Of a DNA stretch of 64,000 nt, positions 18,760 to 29,563 are shown piece by piece. Within the stretch, counting starts at the first letter, position 1. Each line of letters opens with the position of its first letter. The position numbers and the translations under genes were made by a program. Where the stretch lies: positions 62,001 to 126,000 of the forward strand of contig NZ_JAQITD010000002.1 in NCBI RefSeq assembly GCF_028618555.1. The letters run 5' to 3'. Source of the stretch: Bartonella sp. CM31XJBT (lineage in GTDB: Bacteria > Pseudomonadota > Alphaproteobacteria > Rhizobiales > Rhizobiaceae). Below the pieces are notes generated by a model, which saw only the letters and a program-made list of their open reading frames with translations, was not told the origin of the DNA and searched no databases.

Positions 18760-20115
18760 ATGACATTTAATTTTTTCGTCAATTTATTTCTATTTGTTAT
18801 TTTTTTATTATTGGTTTCTCAAAGTAAGAAAATGCAATGGAGTCTTTCACTACGTGTTATGCTATGGCTTATCCTTGGCTTGATTTTTGGAAGTGTTTTG
18901 CAGTTTATTTATGGAGAGGGTGAAAGCACTTTATTGAAATCCGTTGAATGGTTTAACATTGTCGGTGAAGGCTATATTTTATTGTTGCAAATGATTGTTA
19001 TGCCACTGGTTTTTATTTCTATCGTTTCAGCAGTTGCTCATTTACATTCTGTTTATGCTGTTGGAAAGATGAGTATAATAACAATTTCAATATTGCTTTT
19101 TACAACGGCTCTTTCAGCATTGGTTGGTGTGCTTGTGGTTAATTTTTTTGGATTAACAAGCGAGGGTTTGGTGCATGAAGGGCAAAATGTTTCTGCTCTT
19201 CTTGAAGGTCATATTTCTAAACTTGGAGATATGAATATACCAAAGATGATTTTGTCTATGATTCCTAAAAATCCATTTGCTGAGTTGAGTGGAGCTAAAC
19301 GTACGTCAATTATCAGTGTTGTTATTTTTGCGTCATTTTTAGGTGCATCGGTTCTTCTTTTAAAGAAAGATGAGCCAGAAAAAGGAGAAAAAGCGCTTTT
19401 ATTTATTCAAGTGGCACAAGCTTGGATTATGCGGTTAGTCCGTATTGTGATTGCTTTGACGCCTTATGGTATTTTTGCACTTATGACGAAAGTAGGAGCA
19501 ATATCGCGTATTGCAGATATTTTAAATTTACTGGTTTTTATTATTGCTTCTTATGTCGGTATTATTTTAATTTTTGGAATTCATGGTGTATTGCTTGGTA
19601 TTTCTGGGATTAATCCCTTTCGTTTTTTCAAAAAGGTTTTACCAGTTTTAACATTTGCTTTTAGCAGTCGTTCAAGTGCTGCAAGTATTCCTTTGAATAT
19701 TGAAGCGCAAACACAGTGGATAGGTGTACCACAATCCATTGCGAGTTTTGCAGCTTCTTTTGGGGCAACAATTGGACAAAATGGTTGTGCTGGTCTTTAT
19801 CCAGCGATGCTTGCGACCATGATTGCACCCTCTATGGGTATTAATCCTCTTGATCCTACTTGGATTGCTACGCTTATTGGTGTTGTAACATTGAGTTCTA
19901 TTGGTGTTGCTGGTGTGGGGGGAGGTGCTATTTTCGCTGCATTGATTGTGTTACCAATTATGGGGCTTCCTGTTACTTTGGTTGCTGTACTTATCTCTAT
20001 TGAACCGCTAATTGATATGGGACGGACTGCTCTAAACGTGAGCGATTCAATGATAGCTGGAACGGTCACTAGTCAAATATTACGGACAACAGATAAAAGT
20101 ATTTTAAAAAAATAA
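18760..20115 (+). CDS. tcyP: L-cystine / dicarboxylate-type sodium symporter
   Basis: 451 residues with about eight hydrophobic membrane spans plus re-entrant hairpins, DAACS (SLC1-like) family. The signature regions are [15 protein letters not shown] (serine-rich hairpin, near residue 306) and [18 protein letters not shown] (near 344), the latter replacing the usual NMDGT motif of glutamate carriers. This substitution and the extra N-terminal helix are typical of the YdjN/TcyP cystine carriers. The [14 protein letters not shown] stretch ([11 protein letters not shown]) near 76 is intact. Import of cystine for glutathione and iron-sulfur clusters is the expected role. Its stop is seven bases from the convergent methyltransferase gene. 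Confidence 0.85.
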   Translation: MTFNFFVNLFLFVIFLLLVSQSKKMQWSLSLRVMLWLILGLIFGSVLQFIYGEGESTLLKSVEWFNIVGEGYILLLQMIVMPLVFISIVSAVAHLHSVYAVGKMSIITISILLFTTALSALVGVLVVNFFGLTSEGLVHEGQNVSALLEGHISKLGDMNIPKMILSMIPKNPFAELSGAKRTSIISVVIFASFLGASVLLLKKDEPEKGEKALLFIQVAQAWIMRLVRIVIALTPYGIFALMTKVGAISRIADILNLLVFIIASYVGIILIFGIHGVLLGISGINPFRFFKKVLPVLTFAFSSRSSAASIPLNIEAQTQWIGVPQSIASFAASFGATIGQNGCAGLYPAMLATMIAPSMGINPLDPTWIATLIGVVTLSSIGVAGVGGGAIFAALIVLPIMGLPVTLVAVLISIEPLIDMGRTALNVSDSMIAGTVTSQILRTTDKSILKK

Positions 20116-20122
20116 TTTTAGG

Positions 20123-21013
20123 TTATATTTTTTTTTGCTGTAAAACATCTGTAAGAGATATTTGCGCTGAACCAGGTTGTAGGGGTTTTTGTTGGTTGGG
20201 ATGAGGAGCCCAACCAGAGAGCCAGATGAAAGAAAAATGTGCACGAATACGTCCATCAGGGTCACTAAATTGTTGTGCATAGATTTCAGCTGCGCGGAGA
20301 AAAAAACGTTTGGATACAGGGCGTCGTGAACGATTGATGAGTGCATTTTGCATTCCCATAGCTTTAAGATCGTGCATAAGGTCAAACATTGTATTATAAC
20401 GTATTGTGATATCTTCAACGTCTGCTACAGGCAGGGCAAAGCCAACACGCTGTAAAAGAGCGCCTGCATCACGAATGTCGGCAAAAGGGTAGATCCTAGG
20501 GCTTGCTCCACCATAAATTTCACTTTCAGCTTGCAGCAGGCTTTCCCGCAATTCTCTTAATGTACCAGCTCCTGCCATAACAGCAAGAAATAAGCCATCT
20601 GGTTTAAGGGTATTTTTTATCTGGCTTAGAACACCAGGGGTATCATTGGTCAATTGTAATGAAAGAAGTGAAACAATAAGGTCACAGTAACTTTGAGGTA
20701 AATCAAGAAATTCTCGATGACGTAAATAGAATTTTTTATCATGGCTTTGATAAAGCGTATCGGTTTCAATGCGTTCTATGGAACAAACTTTTCCAGATTT
20801 CATTAAAGCTTGCGCAGCAAGGTCTGTATGGCTGTGTAAATCAAGAGCTAATGTAAAGAGGCGATCAACAGTGCTAAGGCGTTTATAGAGATCTTCTGCC
20901 ATGTGAGAGAGTAAAAAGTCACATCCTTTTTTTGCTTTTTGAAAGGCACGTTTTCGGAATTGTTCAATGCGGTTATGATCAAAAATTAAAGGATGCGACA
21001 TATTGTGGAACAC
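20123..21013 (-). CDS. SAM-dependent methyltransferase, NDUFAF5/BioC-like
   Basis: 296 residues from the first ATG at 21013; the ATG at 21001 (MSHPLIFDHNRI) is as likely. Core features: LALDLHSHTDLAAQAL in place of motif I, CDLIVSLLSLQLTNDTPGVLSQIKNTLKPDGLFLAVMAGAGTL-like segments for motifs III-IV, and FADIRDAGALLQRVGF near residue 185. This is the alphaproteobacterial/mitochondrial group around NDUFAF5, which in mitochondria hydroxylates a complex I subunit; the bacterial role is not known to me. Motif I lacks the usual GxGxG, so SAM binding is not certain. Overlaps nothing; convergent with tcyP. Confidence 0.75.
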   Translation of the reverse strand: MFHNMSHPLIFDHNRIEQFRKRAFQKAKKGCDFLLSHMAEDLYKRLSTVDRLFTLALDLHSHTDLAAQALMKSGKVCSIERIETDTLYQSHDKKFYLRHREFLDLPQSYCDLIVSLLSLQLTNDTPGVLSQIKNTLKPDGLFLAVMAGAGTLRELRESLLQAESEIYGGASPRIYPFADIRDAGALLQRVGFALPVADVEDITIRYNTMFDLMHDLKAMGMQNALINRSRRPVSKRFFLRAAEIYAQQFSDPDGRIRAHFSFIWLSGWAPHPNQQKPLQPGSAQISLTDVLQQKKI

Positions 21014-21197
21014 TTTCGATCTATGAAAGAATATATTTTGAAAAGGTTCATTATTTGTGCAAGCTCTGTCAAGTTTATAATATGAAAGAAAATAAATTTA
21101 TAGAAGGTAAGAGTTTTTAAAGGAATTAAAATTATAAATTGAGGAAATACAAAGGAACTTTTGTTTTGAGGGAAACTTGTAAAAGCCTAAATTTATA

Positions 21198-21983
21198 ATG
21201 TTGTATTTTCGAGAAGCGGCGTTAAATAGCGGGGATATACTAAGTAAGTTCGTTGAACGCTTGAAAACGATGCTTTATCCACCAATTTGTCCTGGATGTA
21301 AGCAAAATGTTTCTACTTATGGTACGATTTGCTCCGAATGTTGGAAAGACCTTCAATTTATCACGAAACCTTATTGTCCTGTTATGGGGACTCCTTTTGT
21401 TTGTGATATGGGGGATGGTTTTCTTAGTGGTGAAGCACTCCGTAATACTCATCCTTTTTCACGTGTTCGCTCAGTCATTGTTCATAAAGGGCTTGCACGA
21501 ACTTTAGTAACGCGCTTAAAATATGGTGATCATATAGAATTGGCATCATTTATGGCCAATTGGATGATGTTTGCTGGACGCGAGGTTATTGATGATTGTG
21601 ATGTTATTATTCCCATTCCATTGCATTTTCGTCGTTTTTGGGAGAGGCGTTATAATCAATCTGCTGAGCTTGCACGTTATATTGCAGCATCACAAAAAAA
21701 GCTTTTAAAACCGAGTTGGCTTGTTCGTTGTCGGCATACCCGTCCGCAGGTTAGTCTTTCTTCAAGAGAGAGAAAACTTAACGTAAAAAATGCTTTTAAG
21801 GTTTCGCATAAAGTTAAAAAATATCTCAAAGGATGTTCTGTTTTGCTGATTGATGATGTATTTACAACGGGTGCAACAGTTACAGCAGCAGCTGCTGCAT
21901 TAAAAGATGCAGGTGCACGACAGGTTGATGTGCTAACATTTTCGCGTGTTCTCAAAGAAGATTCTATTTTTCCCTCTTCTTAA
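21198..21983 (+). CDS. comF: ComF family protein (phosphoribosyltransferase-like)
   Basis: 261 residues. An N-terminal zinc finger is formed by CPGC near residue 34 and CSEC near 46. Then come IPIPLHFRRFWERRYNQSAELAR-type helix residues (near 136-158), and the PRPP-binding loop VLLIDDVFTTGATV near 213. ComF proteins aid DNA uptake in competent bacteria; in alphaproteobacteria the role is less clear. grxC follows 47 bases downstream, the usual comF-grxC order of Rhizobiales. Start codon is taken at 21198; no strong ribosome site. Confidence 0.88.
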   Translation: MLYFREAALNSGDILSKFVERLKTMLYPPICPGCKQNVSTYGTICSECWKDLQFITKPYCPVMGTPFVCDMGDGFLSGEALRNTHPFSRVRSVIVHKGLARTLVTRLKYGDHIELASFMANWMMFAGREVIDDCDVIIPIPLHFRRFWERRYNQSAELARYIAASQKKLLKPSWLVRCRHTRPQVSLSSRERKLNVKNAFKVSHKVKKYLKGCSVLLIDDVFTTGATVTAAAAALKDAGARQVDVLTFSRVLKEDSIFPSS

Positions 21984-22030
21984 GAGGAATTTAAAATGAA
22001 TATTATTAAAAAATATTGGAGGATAATACT

Positions 22031-22285
22031 ATGAAAGAGATAATAATTTATACACGCCCTAACTGTCCTTATTGTACAAAAGCACGTGATTTGCTTAATA
22101 AAAAAGGCGTAAAGTATACAGATATTGATGCTTCCACATCCCTTCGCCAAGAAATGGTACAGCGTGCAAATGGACGTAATACATTTCCACAAATTTTCAT
22201 AGATGATTATCACGTTGGCGGTTGTGATGATCTTTATGCTTTAGAGGCTGAGGGAAAGCTGAATTCTTTATTACAAGGCATATAA
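22031..22285 (+). CDS. grxC: Glutaredoxin 3
   Basis: 84 residues starting MKEIIIYTRPNCPYCTKA; the CPYC active site lies at residues 12-15. TFPQIFIDDYHVGG near residue 52 holds the cis-proline (T-x-P) and the GG glutathione-site motif. The ATG at 22031 is right because a GGAGG lies eight bases upstream; the longer frame from TTG at 22016 runs through that site. It reduces disulfides and glutathionylated proteins using glutathione made by GshA. It converges on ubiG with a 20-base gap. Confidence 0.95.
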   Translation: MKEIIIYTRPNCPYCTKARDLLNKKGVKYTDIDASTSLRQEMVQRANGRNTFPQIFIDDYHVGGCDDLYALEAEGKLNSLLQGI

Positions 22286-22305
22286 TATTTGTAAATTACA
22301 TATCC

Positions 22306-23049
22306 TTACGACCTTTTTGCGAGAAGGAGATAGTTAACACCCATGTCTTTTGAGCGATTCCAGCTGTCGTTTAAAGGGTTATAAGTAATACCTATCTCAT
22401 CAATGACAGTCAGAGCGTTTTTTGATAAGAAATTTTTAAGTTCTAGAGGTTTTAGGAATTTTTTATAATCGTGGGTTCCTTTAGGAAGCCAACGTAGAAT
22501 ATATTCAGCGCCTACAATAGCAAGCCCCCATGCTTTCCATGTGCGGTTGAGTGTTGAGACAAACATCAACCCTTGTGGTTTCAACATTTTTGCTGTAGCT
22601 GCTATGAAGAGATTAACGTCAGCGACATGTTCAACAACTTCCATATTAAGGATAATATCAAATTTTTCTCCTTCATTGGCAAGTACTTCTGCTGTCGTCG
22701 TGCGGTAATCAATGGAAAGGTCATTTTGAGCAGCATGGGTTTTTGCGACTTCAATATTTGTTTGTGCAGCATCAACGCCTACAACCATAGCACCAAGACG
22801 TGCCATTGGTTCAGATAACAAGCCTCCTCCACAGCCAATATCAAGAATTTTCAAATTGTGAAAGGGCGTAAGTGAAGAAGGGTCACGATTAAACTCTAAA
22901 CAGATTTTTTCTCTGATGTAAGCAAGGCGTGTTGGGTTAAATTGGTGAAGAGGTCGAAATTTTCCTTGTGGATTCCACCATTCTGTAGCAATACGTGAAA
23001 AGTGATCAATTTCACTTTGATCAATAGTTGTTTGTGTTTCATCGATCAT
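22306..23049 (-). CDS. ubiG: Ubiquinone biosynthesis O-methyltransferase
   Basis: 247 residues, class I SAM fold. The usual UbiG opening is present ([32 protein letters not shown], quoted in parts: [11 protein letters not shown] and LHQFNPTRL). Motif I is [20 protein letters not shown] near residue 69, motif [10 protein letters not shown], and '[11 protein letters not shown]' near 134 is the membrane-binding and catalytic region. It performs the two O-methylations of coenzyme Q synthesis at the inner membrane. Divergent from lysC with a 190-base spacer, an arrangement common in Rhizobiales. Confidence 0.95.
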   Translation of the reverse strand: MIDETQTTIDQSEIDHFSRIATEWWNPQGKFRPLHQFNPTRLAYIREKICLEFNRDPSSLTPFHNLKILDIGCGGGLLSEPMARLGAMVVGVDAAQTNIEVAKTHAAQNDLSIDYRTTTAEVLANEGEKFDIILNMEVVEHVADVNLFIAATAKMLKPQGLMFVSTLNRTWKAWGLAIVGAEYILRWLPKGTHDYKKFLKPLELKNFLSKNALTVIDEIGITYNPLNDSWNRSKDMGVNYLLLAKRS

Positions 23050-23238
23050 GTTGCCTTCCTTTTATTTTTAATGATCAGGTCAAGTAGATTTTATACAAAG
23101 TCAAGAGAAATTAATATAATCATAATGAAACTTGCACAAATGATAGATATTCGCTATGTCGAGAAAATGGTTAGTTGATACAGCATCTAATTCTCATTAC
23201 TGTTTGAGATAAGAGATGTAAAGGTAAGAGTGTTATTA

Positions 23239-24495
23239 ATGGCGCGCATTGTCATGAAATTTGGTGGAACATCTGTAGCAAACATTGAATGTATTCATAA
23301 TGTTGCACGGCATGTCAAAAGAGAGGTTGATGCAGGCAATGAGGTTGCCGTTGTCGTATCTGCGATGGCTGGTAAAACAAATGAACTTGTTCAGTGGACG
23401 AGTGATGCTTCCTCCATGCATAGAGATGCTCGTGAATATGATGTTGTGGTTGCTTCTGGTGAACAGGTTACTTCAGGATTGTTGGCTTTGACACTTCAAG
23501 AAATGGGGGTGAATGCACGTTCATGGCTTGGTTGGCAAATTCCTATTCATACAGACAATGCGCATGGCCGTGCACGTATTACTAATATTGATGGATCTTT
23601 TTTAATCGAGTGTTTTCAGGAAGGTCAGGTTGCTGTTATTGCTGGTTTTCAGGGGTTAGCTCCGGATAGCCGGATTTCTACCTTAGGGCGTGGGGGATCA
23701 GATACAAGTGCTGTTGCTATAGCCGCTGCTGTACAAGCTGATCGCTGTGATATTTATACGGATGTGGATGGTGTTTATACAACGGATCCACGTATAGAAC
23801 CGAAAGCGCGTCGTTTACCAAAAGTAGCTTTTGAAGAAATGCTAGAAATGGCTTCTCTTGGTGCAAAGGTTTTACAGGTTCGTTCTGTTGAATTAGCAAT
23901 GGTTCATAAGGTTCGTACCTTTGTGCGTTCAAGTTTTGAGGATCCTGATGCGTTAGGCATGGAGGATTCAATGAGTTCTTCTGGAACACTTATTTGCGAT
24001 GAGGATGAAATTGTGGAACAACAAAATGTTACTGGTATTGCTTTTGCCAAAGATGAAGCACAAATTTCCCTTCGTCGGCTTGCCGATCGTCCAGGGATTT
24101 CGGCAGCAATTTTTGGTCCCTTGGCTGAAGAACGCATTAATGTTGATATGATTGTGCAAAATATTTCTGAAGATGGCTCAAAAACTGATATGACTTTTAC
24201 TGTACCATCATCAGATGTAGAAAAAGCCGTTACACTTCTTGAGAAGAATCGCAAAGAAATTGGATTTGATGTTCTCCAATTTGAAGGCGATCTCGCCAAG
24301 GTATCTGTGATTGGTATTGGAATGCGTAGCCATGCAGGTGTTGCCGCTACAGCATTTAAGGCTTTGGCTGAAAAGGGTATTAACATTCAAGCAATTACGA
24401 CTTCAGAAATTAAAATTTCTATTTTGATTGATAGTGCTTACACTGAACTTGCGGTTAGAACATTACATGCTGTTTATGCTCTTGATAAGGGATAA
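23239..24495 (+). CDS. lysC: Aspartate kinase
   Basis: 418 residues from the ATG at 23239 (MARIVMKFGGTSVAN); an upstream GTG at 23230 would add three residues and sits closer to the AAGG site, so the start is not settled. The kinase domain has KFGGTSVAN, STLGRGGSDTSAVAIA near residue 150 and YTDVDGVYTTDPR near 176. Two ACT domains occupy roughly 265-340 and 350-418, typical of lysine/threonine-inhibited enzymes. It makes aspartyl phosphate for lysine, threonine, methionine and diaminopimelate. Single transcript by the look of the flanks. Confidence 0.95.
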   Translation: MARIVMKFGGTSVANIECIHNVARHVKREVDAGNEVAVVVSAMAGKTNELVQWTSDASSMHRDAREYDVVVASGEQVTSGLLALTLQEMGVNARSWLGWQIPIHTDNAHGRARITNIDGSFLIECFQEGQVAVIAGFQGLAPDSRISTLGRGGSDTSAVAIAAAVQADRCDIYTDVDGVYTTDPRIEPKARRLPKVAFEEMLEMASLGAKVLQVRSVELAMVHKVRTFVRSSFEDPDALGMEDSMSSSGTLICDEDEIVEQQNVTGIAFAKDEAQISLRRLADRPGISAAIFGPLAEERINVDMIVQNISEDGSKTDMTFTVPSSDVEKAVTLLEKNRKEIGFDVLQFEGDLAKVSVIGIGMRSHAGVAATAFKALAEKGINIQAITTSEIKISILIDSAYTELAVRTLHAVYALDKG

Positions 24496-26342
24496 GTATT
24501 TTTTAGTTTCAACAAAGTTTCAATAACATAAAGCTTTAATATATGTTAATAATTTTTGTTAAGAACAATTTATATTTTTAACTTAAATAGAATATTTAAT
24601 ACAGCAAAACTCTCTCATTTTAAACTTGTTCATGATGAATTTAAAAATGGTCACTTATACATTACAAGAGAAAGATGTTTGGGTAAAAAATTGTTTAAGA
24701 AGGGATAAAAAATATGCCGTCTATAAACGTTTTAGAGCCTATAGAGAGGGATGGAGAAGTCTTTACGATAAGCCTTAATGGAATAAGGAGCAGTGCGCAG
24801 TGTTTATTCAAAAGATGCATGTTGCATGAGGGACAGCCCCGTCAATACAGATTTAATATTATAAATCTTAGAGAAATTAGAGCTCATTAGATTAGTGATG
24901 GAATTACCAAAAGTAAAATTGATGATGTATTTTCTATAGATGTTTAGTTTATCTTCAAATGATTGTTTATGACTTTATGTGTATCTTGAAAAGTTAATTT
25001 TTTCCATATTATGAGGCAATAAAAAAATCTATCTCTATAGACAATATTTATGTTTACGCTATACGTTATAAAATTACTATATCTTATGCGTTTATAGCTT
25101 CTTCAGAAGTACTTTTCATAAAATTATGTAACTATAGATCAAAATTAATGATAATGTTACAAGTGTGTTGCTTTTATTAATTAAATTTTTTTCATGTCTA
25201 TTTCTCTTTTTTGAATTATAATTAAGATTTTCAAAGTTTTTGATACCTCCATATGTTCTTTAGGTTAACTTTCTTCCTTTAACTACTCTATTATAAGTAT
25301 TTTCTGTGTCATACTGCCAACCACGCATGAAATACATTCTTCCGTTTTTTCAGTATATCGTGCTAGTTTCTTTATCGTGTTTACATATTTTGCAAATGGT
25401 GGTCTTTGTAAGCAAAACTCTTCTTGTGAGAAATATAGCCATATTATTTTACTCTTTTTGTATTTTATGTGGCGTTGTATAAATTCGAAAGTCTCGGAAA
25501 TATTGCTTTTTAAATTATCTGTGAAGAGTATTTTATGGTATCAAGAAATATAGAGCGAGCTCTTTAAACAAAAAGAAAATAAATATCAAATAAGAGCGGG
25601 AAAAGGGGAGAACAACGATATACATGCTCTATTTTTCCACCAATCATATGTTTTAGAATAGTCTAAATGACTAGGGTTTTCTTTTTTCCCGCGAGTTAAT
25701 TACGTAAACTAGAGTGCTTCCTATGGAAGCATGCTTCAAGTTTAATTCTTTCATGGAGTGAGACAAGTGATGTGTCGATGATAAAAAACGGGAATATTTT
25801 TATCCAAAAATAATGTGCTTTTAAGAAGATAAAAATTAAAGTTGTTTAGAATACCGGCAATAAAATCAATAACGAGGAGGGTGGTTTATTGGGAAAAATA
25901 AGCCATGGAATTACTTAACTGATTATTGAACTTTGCTTATTCTTATCTTTTTCTTATTATTAAACATAAGATATTGATTTATAATAATTAAATTCTTCTT
26001 TATAGTGAATCATAGTCCCAATAAAAAACAGCTTTTCTGAAACCACGAAGCCTTTATTGAAACAATTAAAACCATTTCTGTGTATATCATGAGTGGAGCT
26101 GGTACATGAGTAAAAGATTATTGAAGAAAGGAATAAAAATATCTCTTATGATTCCTCTCGAGTGTCAAAGGTTGTTGCAACATTAGAGGCTAGTAAATAG
26201 TATGATGACGTTAGTTTTCTCCTTCATAAGTGTAAAGATGAGGCGAGACAACGGATTTTACATTAAATATCGTCCGAATCGAACAAATGGGCAAAATTAC
26301 TTTTTAGAATTTCTGCATAAAAATGTATTTTCAGTTAGTTTG
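24496..26342. other. Long gene-poor spacer (1.85 kb)
   Basis: AT-rich, with stops throughout. It holds one small frame with a ribosome site (listed separately) and a stretch at 24610-24655 resembling 13615-13660. A minus-strand frame near 25240-25340 reads MYFMRGWQYDTENTYNRV, protein-like in composition but short and without a start site. I see no RNA gene. It looks like the residue of lost genes. Confidence 0.4.
24714..24890 (+). CDS. Small ORF, 58 residues, unknown
   Basis: ATG at 24714 preceded by AGAAGGGAT about nine bases away, TAG at 24888. The product starts MPSINVLEPIERDGEVFTISLNGIRSS-like (first part MPSINVLEPIERDGEVF) and ends in a basic tail. No membrane helix, no family recognised. 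It lies just after a stretch that looks like a worn gene, so it may be a fragment of it rather than a gene. Confidence 0.25.
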   Translation: MPSINVLEPIERDGEVFTISLNGIRSSAQCLFKRCMLHEGQPRQYRFNIINLREIRAH

Positions 26343-27701
26343 TTAGGAACTATGAGAAATTCCTTTATTGCGCTTAATATAAATAAATCCATATCCCAGA
26401 CCGATAAGGGCAGATAAACCAGAGCCACAAAGGACTCCAATTTTTGCCGCATCAAGCAGAATAATATCTTTAAAAGCGAGCATTGAAACAAAGATAGACA
26501 TTGTAAAGCCAATTCCTGCTAAAAAACCAATGAGTAAAACACCTGTCCAGGTCATATGAGGGGGTAGGCGGCATAGTCCTGATTTTACAGCTATATAACT
26601 GGCAGTGATAATACCAAGAGGCTTACCGATGAAAAGACCAATGACAACACCCAGAACAATCAAGAATGATTTGTCAGAAGAAAGATCAAAGTTTGCAAAA
26701 CTTACTCCTGCATTTGCGAAGGCAAAAACCGGCATGATAACGTATGCAACCCATGGATGCAATGCTTTTTGAACACGAGTTACTGGGGCAATCATGGCCC
26801 GTTGTCCTTTGCGCATCTTTTTTAATGCTGTTGAAATATGATGCAGATCTGTTTTTGTATTTTTTTCTTGAAGAATTTGCATAGCGTTACTGAGCATGGT
26901 GAGTGGCGCTACAAGAGTACGGGTAGGAAGAACGGGAGTCATCATCCCTAAGATTACGCCAGCAAGCGATGGGTGAACGCCTGTTGCCATTAAACCCCAC
27001 CAAATGATTGCACCAGGTAAAATGTAAAGCCATGCTGATGCAAGCCCAATCCACTGAAAAAATAGTACCAAAGCAATACCCGCTCCTGCAATCATTAAAC
27101 CGCTAGGATCAATGTTTGTTGAGTAGAAAAAAGCAATAATAAGAACAGCGATAATATCGTCAATAATCGCTAATGATAGAAGAATAATATGAAGATTAGA
27201 AGGGATTTTTTTTCCGAGAAGAGCTAGAATACCTAGAGCAAAGGCAATATCTGTTGCTGTTGGCACAGCCCAACCGCGCATATGTCCCTCGTTAAAATTG
27301 AAGATAAAGTAAATAATTGCAGGAACACAAACGCCCCCTATTGCAGCAACAATTGGTAAGATTGCTTGTTTAAAATCGGCAAGAGCACCTTCATGAATTT
27401 CTCGTCGAATTTCCATTCCTGCGACGAGAAAGAAAATAGTCATAAGGGCATCATTAACCCAGAAATGTAAATCCCATGAAAGAGTGAAATGACCCAAATT
27501 AAAGCCAAGAGGTGTATGCCAAAAAGATTCATAGAAAGCAGCATATTTAGAATTGGCAAAAATAAGTGCAGAAGCAGCAGCTAATAAAAGAACAACACCA
27601 CTAAGAGCTTCAATATGGAGAAAACGCTCGATAGCAGAAAGCGCTTGATTGGTGACACGAGAAGCGCGATTAGGCAGGCGATTTGAAGATAAACCAGACA
27701 T
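26343..27701 (-). CDS. nhaA: Sodium/proton antiporter NhaA
   Basis: 452 residues from the ATG at 27701 (MSGLSSNRLPNR), which has GGAG about eight bases upstream; a TTG start four codons earlier would lie through that site. About eleven or twelve membrane spans. The paired catalytic aspartates appear in LSLAIIDDI near residue 174, and TDIAFALGILALLG near 148 is the conserved helix IV region with its Thr-Asp. It exchanges two protons for one sodium ion across the inner membrane. The loop between the halves (about 275-310) is longer and more charged than in E. coli. Confidence 0.95.
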   Translation of the reverse strand: MSGLSSNRLPNRASRVTNQALSAIERFLHIEALSGVVLLLAAASALIFANSKYAAFYESFWHTPLGFNLGHFTLSWDLHFWVNDALMTIFFLVAGMEIRREIHEGALADFKQAILPIVAAIGGVCVPAIIYFIFNFNEGHMRGWAVPTATDIAFALGILALLGKKIPSNLHIILLSLAIIDDIIAVLIIAFFYSTNIDPSGLMIAGAGIALVLFFQWIGLASAWLYILPGAIIWWGLMATGVHPSLAGVILGMMTPVLPTRTLVAPLTMLSNAMQILQEKNTKTDLHHISTALKKMRKGQRAMIAPVTRVQKALHPWVAYVIMPVFAFANAGVSFANFDLSSDKSFLIVLGVVIGLFIGKPLGIITASYIAVKSGLCRLPPHMTWTGVLLIGFLAGIGFTMSIFVSMLAFKDIILLDAAKIGVLCGSGLSALIGLGYGFIYIKRNKGISHSS

Positions 27702-27847
27702 GAACAACTCCAAGCATCGACAATTTTAGATTCTATATTCTCTGTATAAATAACTCTGTATGATACCTTCTGTATCATATAAAAGAAAAAAGAGGAATAA
27801 AGTTCTTAATTTATAGACAAGATCATCATGTTTAAAGCACAAAATGT

Positions 27848-29554
27848 TTAAGGCGATGCTTCATTTTTAATAGTAAGATGTACTTTGCTTAAAGCCTTGG
27901 ATAGATCATTTTGTAGAGCAGATTCGAGATCAACTATTGCGAGACCTTTATTATCTTTTGCTTTAATTTTCACGATCAATGTTTGTGGATTTTTAGCAAA
28001 TTCTCCTAAGGATTTTGAAATTTTTTCTGCTTCGTCATGATTTTTTAGCAGAATTTTTGGGGTCTGCGTCATCATTAGATAGAAATCGTCATAAAGTTCC
28101 TTTTTAAGATCATGTTGGCTGTCATTAAGATTTTGCGCAAGATAAGAAAAAAGCTTATCAATGAAACCTGCATCAGTATATTGTATATCAATTTCATTGA
28201 TGCCAAGATCTTGAGACGCAGCAATCATTATATTTTTCTGACCAGAAAAAAGCTTTTCATCAACATCAATAACCTTAGCCGATATATCTCCAGATCCAAC
28301 GTCTTTCATATTGAAAGACATTGTATCAAGAAAGAGCATACGTTTTTTTTCATCGTAAGAAATATCAACTTTTCCTGAAACATTAAAGCGCTCAAAGTTC
28401 AGATTTTTAAAAAACTCTAAGTCTTTTTCATTCATTTTTTTAGGTAGAATGGAAAGGTTGTTGAGAGAAAGAAAAAGCTTTTTAGGGATAGGTTGTTTCC
28501 ACAAACTTGGTTTGAATTGGAATGATTCGAGCGTTGCTTTCAACTGCGGTATATCAACGGTGATATTATCAACTTTGGCATCCGCTGAGGTAATGGCGAG
28601 CAGTATGTTTAGAAGAAGACCATTTTGTGCAACTTTTTCAGCGATTTTATTATTCTCTTTTCTTGCATTAAGATAAGCTTTGATTAATTTTTCAGGAGTT
28701 TGTTCAAGCGGTTTCATCTTTAAACCAGATGTTTTAAACTGCCCAAGGAAGAAAGAGCTATTTTTTTCTGCTTCTTCAAAAATATCAACACTTATATTAT
28801 TCAGAGAAATGGGGCCAGTAACGGTTTTACCTTGATTGAGAGCATTGTTTTTTCCAAAAATGATAGAATAGGCATAGTTGATGTCGATATCATGGGCTTT
28901 TATTGTATCACTTTTAGCCATAAGTTGCATCTGTTTGGCACCATTTGCTACGACCGTTTTAAGATCCATATTTTTGATACTAACTGAACGGATATGGTTA
29001 TTTCTAAAATCAGAAAGCTGGAAATTCTTGATCTCAACCGTTTCTGTTTGGTTATTTTTATTTTCTATAGAAAGTTGTATATTGGGAGCAATAATTGAGG
29101 AAAGCTCAATACGCATCATTGATTGTAAAAGACGTGATGTTATCGTTCTATCTTTTTCTTTTAGGGATACATTCCGAAGAGAAATTTGGGGAATTTGCAC
29201 ATGAATATTATTATGCTTTAAATCAACATTATAAAATGTAAAAGTTCCGGGAATAAAGGAAAGAGGAGGACGGGCAGAAATGGCACCAATTTTAAGTGAT
29301 GTACCAGCTGGAACGGGTAATGTCACATTCTTCAAGTTGACTTTACCTAGAATGCTTACTTCAGATGTTTCGGCTTTTATGGCACGACGGGCTATTTCTT
29401 GTCTTACAAAACTGTCAAGATAGGGTTTTGCGATATAAAATCCACCAACAATTATAATTGCCAAGATAGCAACAAATCCAATAATGCAAGTGAGCCAATA
29501 TCTGAGGTTACTTTGATACCCACTATTAAGATTGACCATTCTTTCTTCTTTCAT
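27848..29554 (-). CDS. Membrane-anchored AsmA/DUF-like periplasmic protein, role unknown
   Basis: 568 residues from ATG at 29554; ATG at 29539 (MVNLNSGYQ) and GTG at 29563 are other possible starts. One N-terminal membrane helix (TCIIGFVAILAIIIVGGFYI, about residues 18-40), then a long beta-rich periplasmic part. Phrases such as LKNVTLPVPAGTSLKIG and 'FTFYNVDLKHNNIHVQIPQI' recall the repeating strands of AsmA-like or YdgA-like proteins, but no named domain is clear. The far C-terminal part is rich in charged helices (AQNLNDSQHDLKKELYDD). It is single, divergent from the SLC13 gene. I would call it a Rhizobiales-type conserved hypothetical. Confidence 0.6.
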   Translation of the reverse strand: MKEERMVNLNSGYQSNLRYWLTCIIGFVAILAIIIVGGFYIAKPYLDSFVRQEIARRAIKAETSEVSILGKVNLKNVTLPVPAGTSLKIGAISARPPLSFIPGTFTFYNVDLKHNNIHVQIPQISLRNVSLKEKDRTITSRLLQSMMRIELSSIIAPNIQLSIENKNNQTETVEIKNFQLSDFRNNHIRSVSIKNMDLKTVVANGAKQMQLMAKSDTIKAHDIDINYAYSIIFGKNNALNQGKTVTGPISLNNISVDIFEEAEKNSSFFLGQFKTSGLKMKPLEQTPEKLIKAYLNARKENNKIAEKVAQNGLLLNILLAITSADAKVDNITVDIPQLKATLESFQFKPSLWKQPIPKKLFLSLNNLSILPKKMNEKDLEFFKNLNFERFNVSGKVDISYDEKKRMLFLDTMSFNMKDVGSGDISAKVIDVDEKLFSGQKNIMIAASQDLGINEIDIQYTDAGFIDKLFSYLAQNLNDSQHDLKKELYDDFYLMMTQTPKILLKNHDEAEKISKSLGEFAKNPQTLIVKIKAKDNKGLAIVDLESALQNDLSKALSKVHLTIKNEASP

Positions 29555-29563
29555 TTTTATCAC

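Noticed and set aside
26202-26417. 71-residue plus-strand frame across the nhaA 3' end
   Set aside because: Overlaps a real gene on the other strand and has no motif.
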